Shown: in pieces, positions 23,048 to 30,542 of the stretch
Layout: the number at the start of each line of letters is the position of its first letter
Numbering within the stretch: the stretch's first letter is position 1
NCBI RefSeq assembly: GCF_904848625.1
Contig: NZ_CAJHCP010000014.1
Location: 124,001-188,000, forward strand
Direction: 5' to 3'
Length of the DNA stretch: 64,000 nt
DNA from: Paraburkholderia metrosideri
GTDB lineage: Bacteria; Pseudomonadota; Gammaproteobacteria; Burkholderiales; Burkholderiaceae
The notes under the pieces: model-generated
Seen by the model: only the letters and a program-made list of their open reading frames with translations
Told to the model about the DNA's origin: nothing
Database searches by the model: none
Translations under genes and position numbers: made by a program

Positions 23048-25130
23048 GCCCATGGAGAGCGTCCTGCCGCACGACGTGCCATCGGGGCCGCCCGCGGGTC
23101 TGCCTGATCCGTCTGTGCTGGCTTCGCTTGCCAACGCGTTTTTCTCGGCGTTGCCGGGTAGCGCGCCGCAGTTGAGCGGCGGCCGTGCGCCGGCGGTGCT
23201 TCCTGGCGTCGCCGGGACGTTGCCGTTGAGCGCACCGGTGCTCAACGAAGTCAGCAATCCCGCGCCGGCCGGTTCGCCGCTCTCAGGTCCTGGCGGGACA
23301 GGCACGGGTGTGCCGGGCGCGGCGTTGCCGCAAGGGCATCTGCCAGGCGGCAATCTGGCGCCGTCGGCGCCTACCCACGTGCTGTCGCTCGGCAACCGCG
23401 CGCCTGCGCTGGCGCCGCACGCAGCGGCGCAGAACGGTTTGCCGGATAACGTCGTCACCGTGGCACCGGCGCTCGATCCGCGGCTTGGCGGCGCGGCGCT
23501 GGGTGTGCCCGAGGGACTCGGAGCGCAGCGTCCGTCGGCTGGCGGCGCACCGCTGCCTTCTGGCCCGTCGGCCGCTTCGCCATCTGCGTCGCCGTATTAT
23601 TTTCTCGGCGACGCGGGGCAGCCGCGCCAGCTTTCGCCTGCGTCGCAAGATATCGTCGTGCCGGGCTGGACCGAAGTCAGCGCGCAGTCGTTCGGCTTGC
23701 CGGGTGTCGATGAGCGGTTGTCCGAACCGCGCTTTCCGTATGACCGGCCTGCTTCGCCGGCGCCGGCATCCGCTGCGAGCCTGCCCGCCGTCGCAGTCGC
23801 GCAACCGGCCGCCAGCTCGCACTACTTTCTGGGCGATGCGCAAAGCTCGCGCTACACGGCATTGCAATCGGGCAAGCCCCACGGCATCCCGCAAGCCGGG
23901 GCATCCGCGCATCCTCCGTTCGATGTGAACGCCATTCGCCGCGATTTTCCGATTCTTCAGGAACGCGTGAATGGCCGGCAACTGGTGTGGTTCGACAACG
24001 CGGCGACCACGCATAAGCCGCAGGCGGTGATCGATCGACTGGCGTATTTCTACGCGCACGAGAACTCGAATATCCACCGCGCGGCGCACGCGCTGGCCGG
24101 ACGCGCCACCGACGCTTACGAAGCCGCACGCAGCAAGGTGCAGCGTTTCATCGGCGCGTCGTCGCCGGAAGAAATCATCTTCGTGCGCGGCACGACCGAA
24201 GCGATCAACCTGATCGCGAAAACGTGGGGCGTGAAGCACGTGGGCGACGGCGACGAGATCATCGTGTCGCATCTGGAGCATCACGCGAACATCGTGCCGT
24301 GGCAGCAGCTTGCCGCGCAAACGGGCGCGAAGCTGCGCGTGATTCCCGTCGACGATAGCGGCCAGGTTCTGCTCGACGAGTACAAACGCCTTCTGAATGA
24401 CCGCACGAAGATCGTGTCGGTAACGCAGGTGTCGAATGCGCTCGGCACGGTGGTGCCGGTGAAGGAGATTGTCGAGTTGGCGCATCGTGCCGGTGCGAAG
24501 GCGCTGGTCGACGGGGCGCAGTCGGTTTCGCATATGCGGGTCGACGTGCAGGCGCTGGACGCGGATTTCTTCGTGTTCTCCGGCCACAAGGTGTTCGGTC
24601 CGACGGGTATAGGCGTGGTGTACGGCAAGCGTGCGATTCTCGATGACATGCCGCCGTGGCAGGGTGGCGGCAACATGATCGCCGACGTCACGTTCGAGCG
24701 CACGGTGTTCCAGCCGCCGCCTAACCGTTTCGAAGCGGGCACGGGCAATATCGCCGATGCGGTGGGTCTCGGCGCGGCAATCGACTACGTGCAGCGGGTC
24801 GGTATCGAAAACATCGCGCGTTATGAGCACGATCTGCTCGCGTATGCGACGAGCGTGCTGCAACCGGTGCCCGGCGTACGGCTGATCGGCACCGCGCGCG
24901 ACAAAGCCAGCGTGCTGTCGTTCGTGTTGAAGGGTTACGAGACCGAAGAGGTGGGGCAGGCGCTGAACGAAGAGGGCATTGCGGTGCGCTCGGGCCATCA
25001 CTGCGCTCAACCGATCTTGCGGCGCTTCGGCGTCGAAGCGACTGTCAGACCGTCGCTGGCGTTTTACAACACGTGCGATGAGGTGGATCAGTTGGTGTCG
25101 GTGGTCAAACGGCTCTCGTCGCGTCGGTAG
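23022..25130 (+). CDS. Encapsulin cargo: cysteine desulfurase with long disordered N-terminal domain
   Basis: 702 residues from ATG 23022, inside the encapsulin gene (ATG 23052 is the alternative). Residues 1-~299 are Pro/Ala/Gly/Ser-rich and look disordered, with LASLANAFFSALPG at about 33-46 and two copies of (Y/H)YFLGDA at 192-198 and 267-273. From F300 on it is a SufS-type (group II) class V aminotransferase: NAATTHKP, GTTEAINL, LEHHANIVPW, PLP lysine K523 in SGHKVFGPTG and catalytic C661 in RSGHHCAQP. It converts cysteine to alanine and an enzyme persulfide. The extension is the expected shell-loading domain of family 2A cargo; a strong hairpin terminator follows. Confidence 0.93.
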   Translation: MTTQTPTSKPMESVLPHDVPSGPPAGLPDPSVLASLANAFFSALPGSAPQLSGGRAPAVLPGVAGTLPLSAPVLNEVSNPAPAGSPLSGPGGTGTGVPGAALPQGHLPGGNLAPSAPTHVLSLGNRAPALAPHAAAQNGLPDNVVTVAPALDPRLGGAALGVPEGLGAQRPSAGGAPLPSGPSAASPSASPYYFLGDAGQPRQLSPASQDIVVPGWTEVSAQSFGLPGVDERLSEPRFPYDRPASPAPASAASLPAVAVAQPAASSHYFLGDAQSSRYTALQSGKPHGIPQAGASAHPPFDVNAIRRDFPILQERVNGRQLVWFDNAATTHKPQAVIDRLAYFYAHENSNIHRAAHALAGRATDAYEAARSKVQRFIGASSPEEIIFVRGTTEAINLIAKTWGVKHVGDGDEIIVSHLEHHANIVPWQQLAAQTGAKLRVIPVDDSGQVLLDEYKRLLNDRTKIVSVTQVSNALGTVVPVKEIVELAHRAGAKALVDGAQSVSHMRVDVQALDADFFVFSGHKVFGPTGIGVVYGKRAILDDMPPWQGGGNMIADVTFERTVFQPPPNRFEAGTGNIADAVGLGAAIDYVQRVGIENIARYEHDLLAYATSVLQPVPGVRLIGTARDKASVLSFVLKGYETEEVGQALNEEGIAVRSGHHCAQPILRRFGVEATVRPSLAFYNTCDEVDQLVSVVKRLSSRR

Positions 25131-25444
25131 ACGCCTGCCGGTGTTGAGCGGCCACTGACAGTGACCGTTGCAGGCCGCACGCTGTATGGCAACAGGCATT
25201 GCGTGGGTGGACGGCACGTCCACCTCGCAATGCCTGTTTTGCTTTGGCATTCATTTCGACGCATAACTTTCCACGATTCGTTATTTCCATCCCGTGTGGC
25301 GAGCGCCTACGCTCAATTATCGGGTGATGCATGCCCATTGCCGCCGCTCGCCGGCATCTGCACCCGCAACGCCGAAGCGCGTGGTCGCAGCCAATCGATT
25401 TGCGACCGTTCAATCAATCGTTTTAACGTGATGAGGACGTGAAC
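25131..25444. other. Intergenic region after the encapsulin operon
   Basis: About 315 bases. The first part holds the long hairpin terminator (25192-25240); the rest (25241-25444) presumably holds the promoter of the CmcJ-like gene, with GAGGACG as its ribosome site. No gene seen. Confidence 0.6.
25192..25240 (+). terminator. Long hairpin terminator after the encapsulin-desulfurase operon
   Basis: Outer arms ACAGGCATTGCG (25192-25203) and its exact complement (25226-25237), inner arms GGTGGAC/GTCCACC (25206-25212 and 25218-25224), loop GGCAC, then TTTT. Almost the whole 46-base element pairs, an unusually stable intrinsic terminator. Confidence 0.8.
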
Positions 25445-26284
25445 ATGAGCGATATCGTCATCGATAAGCCCGCGTCGGCCACGACGATCGAAGCGGAGTT
25501 GAACTACCTCGAATTCACCGGCGAAAGACCGGTGTCGTATCAGTACGATCCGCCGCCGGGCGTGCCGAAGCGCAGCGGCGTGTATCGCACGCATCGCGTG
25601 CCGATTTCGAATGCACGGGTCGCGCCACCGCCTGGCGCGTTATCGCTCGATAGAAACGGTTTCGAACTGCATCGGCATCCGGGCGCGTTGCGCGATTTCT
25701 CGGACCCGCAGCAGATCAGATCGGTCTATTACGCCGAAGCGGAAACGCTGCTCAAACGTGCCACCGGTGCCAGGCGGGTCGTCGTGTTCGATCACACGCT
25801 GCGTGACGGCAACGCGGAGCGCGCCGACGGCGTGAGGGAACCCGTCAAATACATTCATAACGATCAGACTTTCGTGTCGGGGCCGCGCCGCGTGCGCGAT
25901 CATTTGCCGCCGGGGGACGCGGAGCAGTTGTTGCAGGGCCGCGTGGCGATCGTCAACCTGTGGCGGCCGATAGGCGACACCGTGCAGTCGTCACCGCTGG
26001 CGTTGTGCGACTCGCGCAGCATTGCGCTGAACGATCTGGTGGCGTCCGACCTCGTCTATCCGGACAAGGTCGGCGAGACCTATGCGCTGGTGTTCAATCC
26101 GCGGCATCGCTGGTACTACTTTCCCCACATGACGCCCGACGAATACCTGCTGCTGAAAATCTACGATTCGGCGGGTGATCCGATTGCACGGCTGAGCGCG
26201 CACACGGCGTTCGACGATCCCACGTCGGCACCCAACGCGCCTGCGCGCCGCAGTATCGAGCTGCGCTCGCTGCTGTTTTTCTAA
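25445..26284 (+). CDS. CmcJ/NvfI (AsaB/GA4-desaturase-like) family oxygenase
   Basis: 279 residues. Sequence blocks such as LNYLEFTGERPVSYQYDPP, VFDHTLRD, VKYIHNDQTFVSGPRRVRDHLP, VAIVNLWRPIGDTVQSSPLALCDSRS and HRWYYFPHMTPDEYLLLKIYDS are characteristic of the CmcJ/AsaB family, Fe(II)/2-oxoglutarate-like enzymes best known from fungal and cephamycin pathways. The HND in IHNDQT is the likely metal-binding H-x-D. Substrate here unknown. ATG 25445 follows GAGGACG. It lies after the encapsulin terminator, so it has its own promoter, but its place between the encapsulin and sulfonate loci suggests a sulfur or small-molecule role. Confidence 0.82.
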   Translation: MSDIVIDKPASATTIEAELNYLEFTGERPVSYQYDPPPGVPKRSGVYRTHRVPISNARVAPPPGALSLDRNGFELHRHPGALRDFSDPQQIRSVYYAEAETLLKRATGARRVVVFDHTLRDGNAERADGVREPVKYIHNDQTFVSGPRRVRDHLPPGDAEQLLQGRVAIVNLWRPIGDTVQSSPLALCDSRSIALNDLVASDLVYPDKVGETYALVFNPRHRWYYFPHMTPDEYLLLKIYDSAGDPIARLSAHTAFDDPTSAPNAPARRSIELRSLLFF

Positions 26285-26823
26285 ACGAAACTATCTACGT
26301 CTACAGTCCGGCAGGGTTCGTAAGTTCTGTCCTGCCGGCAGACGAGATTGCCGCTTACTCTGGTTGGCAATCCACATCAGTCACGGTGTCAGATCGCGCG
26401 TCTTGCCGCGCAGGTCTTCTGCTGTCATTAGTCGGTCCAGCAACACGCTGCAATCGCACGATGAAGGGTGCGGAACCGACTGCCCGGTCCTACATGGTCC
26501 CGGCAAAGATAGCCACATAATCCGTCAACCTGGCAACGCTAGCGATACCGCCGCGTCGTATTGGCACGAACTCGCCGGGCTCTTTTGAGTAGCGTTCAAC
26601 CTTTGACTTTAGGCAAGCTGCACGGTGAATCCAAATAAGCTTTCGTCCGAACCAAAGTACTTCATCGGTGGACTCTTTGTTCTCTGAGCATGACTAAAGG
26701 AATCGTCTGCGGCGGCATATTCATGCGCCTAATGCTTATTTGATGCGGCAGCGTCATCCTGCTTTCATAGTCCTCGCTATCGACGTGTAGACGCATTGAC
26801 CTATCGATCCCCAGGAGAACGCC
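26285..26823. other. Long intergenic region before the sulfonate operon
   Basis: About 540 bases. A hairpin with 8-base arms lies just after the CmcJ-like gene (26308-26338). The part before the dioxygenase gene is less GC-rich and contains CAAATAAGC at 26632-26640 and its inverse GCTTATTTG at 26734-26742, possible regulator half-sites. AGGAG at 26813-26817 is the ribosome site of the dioxygenase. No protein frame looks real. Confidence 0.55.
26308..26338 (+). terminator. Hairpin downstream of the CmcJ-like gene
   Basis: CCGGCAGG (26308-26315) and CCTGCCGG (26331-26338), 15-base loop, no T-run. Possible terminator; position 24 bases after the stop supports it. Confidence 0.45.
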
Positions 26824-27753
26824 ATGAGTACCGTGCTCGACAAGCAGCCGCAAGCCACCGCTCACCAGAATCTTCGCGTACGCCAATACAAACCGTTGAT
26901 CGGCGCAGTGATCGACGACGTCGATCTGTCGCAACCACTCAGTGAAGAAAATCAGAAAACACTCCGGCAGGCGCTTGTCGATCACGGCGTGATCTTTTTT
27001 CGCGAGCAGGCGCTTACGCCTGAACAGCATGTGGCGCTCGCTCGCATCTTCGGCACTCCCGTTCGCAAGAACATCTACCTGCCGGCCGTCGCCGGCTTTC
27101 CGGAGATCGAGGTCATTGCCCATAGCGACAAGACGCAATCAGGCGGCACGGACAACTGGCATGTCGACGTTTCATGGCAGCCGCGGCCGCCCAAAGCCAC
27201 CGTCCTTCACGCCCAGGAGATTCCCGAAGGTGGCGGCGGCGACACGATCTGGACCTCGGCGGCGGCAGTCTACGACTTGCTGGATGCCGATCTGGCCCGC
27301 TACTTCGAAAAGTTGAAAGCGGTGAATACGTTCATTGCATCGCCGAAGAAGAGCGCGCTGTCGGATCTGTTGAGCGGCTATGAAATACCTGAAGGCGCGG
27401 TCGAACAAAGCGTCGAGGCGGGCATCGAGCGAGTGCGCGATGCCTCGCAGAAGTATCCGCCAATCGAAGTGCCGGTGATCAAGCGGCACCCTGAAAACGG
27501 CCGCAAACTGGTGTTCGTCAACGAAGGACATACGAGCCATCTGCTCGGCGTGTCGAAGACAGCGAGCCAGAGCCTGCTCAACTATCTGTACGACCTGATC
27601 AAGACGCCCGAAGTGCAGGCGCGCTTCGAATGGCGTGCCGGCGACGTGGCGATATGGGACAACCGTCAGGTGCAGCATTATGCGGCGCGTGATTACGGCT
27701 CGGCCCGCAGGCGCATTCACCGCATCACGCTCGAACACGACGGCGTGTTCTGA
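26824..27753 (+). CDS. TauD/TfdA-family Fe(II)/2-oxoglutarate dioxygenase
   Basis: 309 residues. Metal-binding H113 and D115 in WHVDVSW and a distal His near residue 285 in VQHYA; the following RRRIHRIT supplies the 2-oxoglutarate-binding arginine. Enzymes of this family hydroxylate the carbon next to sulfur in taurine, alkylsulfonates or alkyl sulfate esters, releasing sulfite or sulfate. AGGAG precedes ATG 26824. It opens an operon with an ABC transporter of the sulfonate type, which makes an organosulfur substrate likely; the exact substrate cannot be read from the sequence. Confidence 0.9.
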   Translation: MSTVLDKQPQATAHQNLRVRQYKPLIGAVIDDVDLSQPLSEENQKTLRQALVDHGVIFFREQALTPEQHVALARIFGTPVRKNIYLPAVAGFPEIEVIAHSDKTQSGGTDNWHVDVSWQPRPPKATVLHAQEIPEGGGGDTIWTSAAAVYDLLDADLARYFEKLKAVNTFIASPKKSALSDLLSGYEIPEGAVEQSVEAGIERVRDASQKYPPIEVPVIKRHPENGRKLVFVNEGHTSHLLGVSKTASQSLLNYLYDLIKTPEVQARFEWRAGDVAIWDNRQVQHYAARDYGSARRRIHRITLEHDGVF

Positions 27754-27796
27754 GCGGCACGCGCAGGCTTTCACAATCGACCACGGAGAACGGAGC

Positions 27797-28834
27797 ATGA
27801 GGTATACCGCACGTCGTCTGCGGCAAGGTGTTGCGCATTGGAGTTACTTCTGGGGGATGGTCGGAAGTCTCGTGCTATTCGGAACACCTGCGTTCGCGCA
27901 GGCGCCCGAGAAGCTCGAACTACGCTATCAGGGATGGGCGAGCAAGGTGCTGTATCCGGAGCTCGCCGAAGATCTCGGTTACCTCGCGCCGATCAAACTC
28001 AAGTGGGTGGGCAATACGATCAGCGGACCTCAGGATATCCAGGCCGCGGTGACCGGCGACGTCGACTTCGGCGGCGCGTTCAATGGGTCGATTGTGAAGC
28101 TGGTGGCGGCGCATGCGCCGGTAAAAGCAGTGATTTCGTACGTCGGCACCGACAAGCAAACCAACGGCGGCCTGTTCGTGCTGCAGGGCAGTCCGATTCA
28201 CGGCGCGCGCGATCTGCTCGGCAAGAAGGTTGGCGTCAATACACCCGGCGCTTATGAGCAGTATCTGGTGACCGCGTATCTGGAGAAGGCCGGTTTATCA
28301 AAAGACGATCTGCAGAAAATCACGTTCGTCGCCGCGCCGCCGGTCAACCTCGCGCAATTGCTCAAACAGAAGCAGCTCGACGCAATCTTTCTTGAAGACA
28401 TCATCAAGGACAAACTGGTCGCCGACGGCGGCGCGACTCTGCTGACCACGGACTATCAGCTATTCGGGTCCTTCGGCTATGCGAGCTATCTGTTCACCGA
28501 CCGCTTCATCGCGCAAAACCCGAACACGGTGCGAAAATTCGTCGACGGCACGGCTCGCGCGATCGAGTGGGCGAGAAATACGCCGCACGATGAAGTGGTC
28601 GCGAGACTGAAAAAGATCGTCGCGCAGCGGCATCGCAACGAGGACGCGTCGATCGTCAACTACTGGAAGTCGGCTGGGGTAGGCGGCAAGGGTGGCCTGA
28701 TCAATGCGGACGATTTCACGACGTATATCGACTGGTACGTCAGCAACGGCGTGCTGAAGGCGGGGCAGGTAAAGCCCGAAGATATCTATTCGAATCAGTT
28801 CAATCCGTTCAACCAGTCGGTGGCCGCTCATTGA
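27797..28834 (+). CDS. Sulfonate-type ABC transporter periplasmic binding protein
   Basis: 345 residues from ATG 27797, preceded by GGAGAACGGAG. The signal peptide runs to about AFAQA. The mature protein has the NMT1/SsuA fold features: LRYQGWASKVLYPELAEDLG, ISGPQDIQAAVTGDVDFGGAFNGS, GKKVGVNTPGAYEQYLV. It is a two-domain solute-binding protein for alkylsulfonate- or nitrate-like ligands. The open frame from 27635 is a shadow of the dioxygenase gene. ATPase and permease genes follow directly, completing the importer. Confidence 0.88.
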   Translation: MRYTARRLRQGVAHWSYFWGMVGSLVLFGTPAFAQAPEKLELRYQGWASKVLYPELAEDLGYLAPIKLKWVGNTISGPQDIQAAVTGDVDFGGAFNGSIVKLVAAHAPVKAVISYVGTDKQTNGGLFVLQGSPIHGARDLLGKKVGVNTPGAYEQYLVTAYLEKAGLSKDDLQKITFVAAPPVNLAQLLKQKQLDAIFLEDIIKDKLVADGGATLLTTDYQLFGSFGYASYLFTDRFIAQNPNTVRKFVDGTARAIEWARNTPHDEVVARLKKIVAQRHRNEDASIVNYWKSAGVGGKGGLINADDFTTYIDWYVSNGVLKAGQVKPEDIYSNQFNPFNQSVAAH

Positions 28835-28868
28835 GCGACCACTGTATCGAATCGCGAGGCCCGCGAAC

Positions 28869-29669
28869 ATGGGTGCTTCAATTAGCGTGCGCAATGTCGG
28901 CAAGGGTTTTGATCTCAAACGGCGCGGCCATTTCAGTGTGCTCGACGATGTCTCGTTCCACGTCGGCGCAGGAGAATTCGTCGCGCTGGTCGGTCCGAGC
29001 GGATGCGGCAAGACGACCTTGCTCGATCTGATCGCAGGGCTTGCGAAGCCGGACCGTGGACAGATACTGATCGATAACAGGCTGATCGAAGGACCCGGTC
29101 TGGATCGCGGCGTGGTGTTCCAGCAATACGCGCTGTTTCCGTGGAAAACAGCGCTCGGCAATGTCGAATTCGGTCTTGAGGCGAAAGGCGCGGCGAAGGC
29201 GGAGCGCAAGACGCATGCGCGGGAGTATCTCGATCTGGTCGGCCTGGCTGCATTTGGAGACCGTTACCCGCACGAATTGTCAGGCGGCATGAAGCAGCGC
29301 GTCGCGATTGCGCGCGCGCTCTCTTTCAATCCCGATGTGCTGCTGATGGACGAGCCTTTTGCCGCGCTCGACGCGCAGACGCGCGAAACATTGCAGGACG
29401 AGCTGCTGCGTATCTGGCAACGCACGGGGACAACGGTTGTGTTCATCACCCATTCGATCGACGAAGCGATTTATCTCGGTCAGCGCGTGCTGGTGATGGC
29501 GGCTACGCCCGGCCGCATCACGCATTCGCTCGACGTGCGGATCGAACGCGGCGATCTCTCCGACGACCTGCGTTCCACCCCGGAATTCGTGCGGCTTAGG
29601 CACGATATCTGGCAATTGACTCATCAACGCCGCGCAGGCCCGCGTCTTGAAGTGGCGCATGCGGCTTAA
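28869..29669 (+). CDS. Sulfonate-type ABC transporter ATPase (SsuB/TauB-like)
   Basis: 266 residues. Walker A GPSGCGKTT at residues 42-50, Q-loop VVFQQYALFPW, signature LSGGMKQRVAIARAL, Walker B VLLMDEPFAALD and switch His in FITHSIDEA. This is the SsuB/TauB/NrtD subgroup, driving import through the permease encoded next. It sits 34 bases after the binding protein gene and 15 before the permease gene in the same operon. Confidence 0.92.
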   Translation: MGASISVRNVGKGFDLKRRGHFSVLDDVSFHVGAGEFVALVGPSGCGKTTLLDLIAGLAKPDRGQILIDNRLIEGPGLDRGVVFQQYALFPWKTALGNVEFGLEAKGAAKAERKTHAREYLDLVGLAAFGDRYPHELSGGMKQRVAIARALSFNPDVLLMDEPFAALDAQTRETLQDELLRIWQRTGTTVVFITHSIDEAIYLGQRVLVMAATPGRITHSLDVRIERGDLSDDLRSTPEFVRLRHDIWQLTHQRRAGPRLEVAHAA

Positions 29670-29684
29670 TCAGGAGTCTCCGTA

Positions 29685-30497
29685 ATGAGCACGTTGTCAA
29701 CGCGAATCGCCGCCGCGAACTCGCCCGCTTCTGGTGTCGTGGCAAAACTATCGCGTATCGTACGGGGCAGTATCGCGATTGTCGTGTTCTGTGCGTTGTG
29801 GGAGATCCTGCCTCGCGCAGGATGGGTCGATGCGACTTTCCTGCCACCTTTTTCCACAGTACTCGTCGCGTTATTCGACATGACGCGCTCCGGAGAACTC
29901 GCGGAACATCTGTTCGCGAGCGGGCTGCGCGCCGTCAGTGGCTTTGCGATTGCGGTGGCAATTGGCGTTCCGCTGGGGCTGCTGATCGGCTGGTACCGGA
30001 CGTTAGCGGAGATTCTCAATCCGCTACTCGAACTGTTTCGCAATACCGCGCCGCTTGCGTTGCTGCCGGTATTCGTGCTCGTGCTGGGCATGGGCGAAAC
30101 CTCGAAAGTGTCGATGGTCGTTTACTCCTGCGTATGGCCGGTCGTGCTCAACACAGTCAGTGGCGTGCGCAATGTAGATCCGTTGCTGATCCGCTCCGCG
30201 CTTTCAATGGGTCTTACGCCGTTTCAGCTATTTCGCAAGGTCGTGCTGCCCGCATCGATACCGACCGTGTTCACCGGTATTCGGGTCGCGGGTGCCTACT
30301 CGATCCTCGTGCTGATCGCCGCGGAAATGGTCGGCGCCAAAGCGGGCCTCGGCTATCTCGTCAATTACTCGCAATTCACTTTTGAAATTCCGAAGATGTA
30401 CGCGGGCATTGTCACGCTCGCGCTACTCGGTCTCGCGTTCAATCAGGCGGTATTGCTGGCGGAACGGCGGCTGACCGCGTGGCAGGGTGAACGCTGA
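29685..30497 (+). CDS. Sulfonate-type ABC transporter permease (SsuC/TauC-like)
   Basis: 270 residues, six predicted membrane segments, coupling loop with RSALSMGLTPFQLFRKVVLPASIP (the EAA-like motif of BPD transporters). AGGAG precedes ATG 29685. It forms a homodimeric channel with the ATPase encoded immediately upstream. Confidence 0.92.
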   Translation: MSTLSTRIAAANSPASGVVAKLSRIVRGSIAIVVFCALWEILPRAGWVDATFLPPFSTVLVALFDMTRSGELAEHLFASGLRAVSGFAIAVAIGVPLGLLIGWYRTLAEILNPLLELFRNTAPLALLPVFVLVLGMGETSKVSMVVYSCVWPVVLNTVSGVRNVDPLLIRSALSMGLTPFQLFRKVVLPASIPTVFTGIRVAGAYSILVLIAAEMVGAKAGLGYLVNYSQFTFEIPKMYAGIVTLALLGLAFNQAVLLAERRLTAWQGER

Positions 30498-30542
30498 GCG
30501 TTTTATCTCGCCACGCAAAGGTATGTTCTCTGGAGATAATCT

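Noticed and set aside
22070..23458. Minus-strand frame of 462 codons opposite the encapsulin
   Set aside because: Shadow frame: no recognisable family, and it spans two real genes and their overlap.
23283..25250. Long minus-strand frame of 655 codons opposite the desulfurase gene
   Set aside because: Arg/His-rich composition typical of an antisense shadow of GC-rich coding DNA; no domain; fully overlaps a clear gene.
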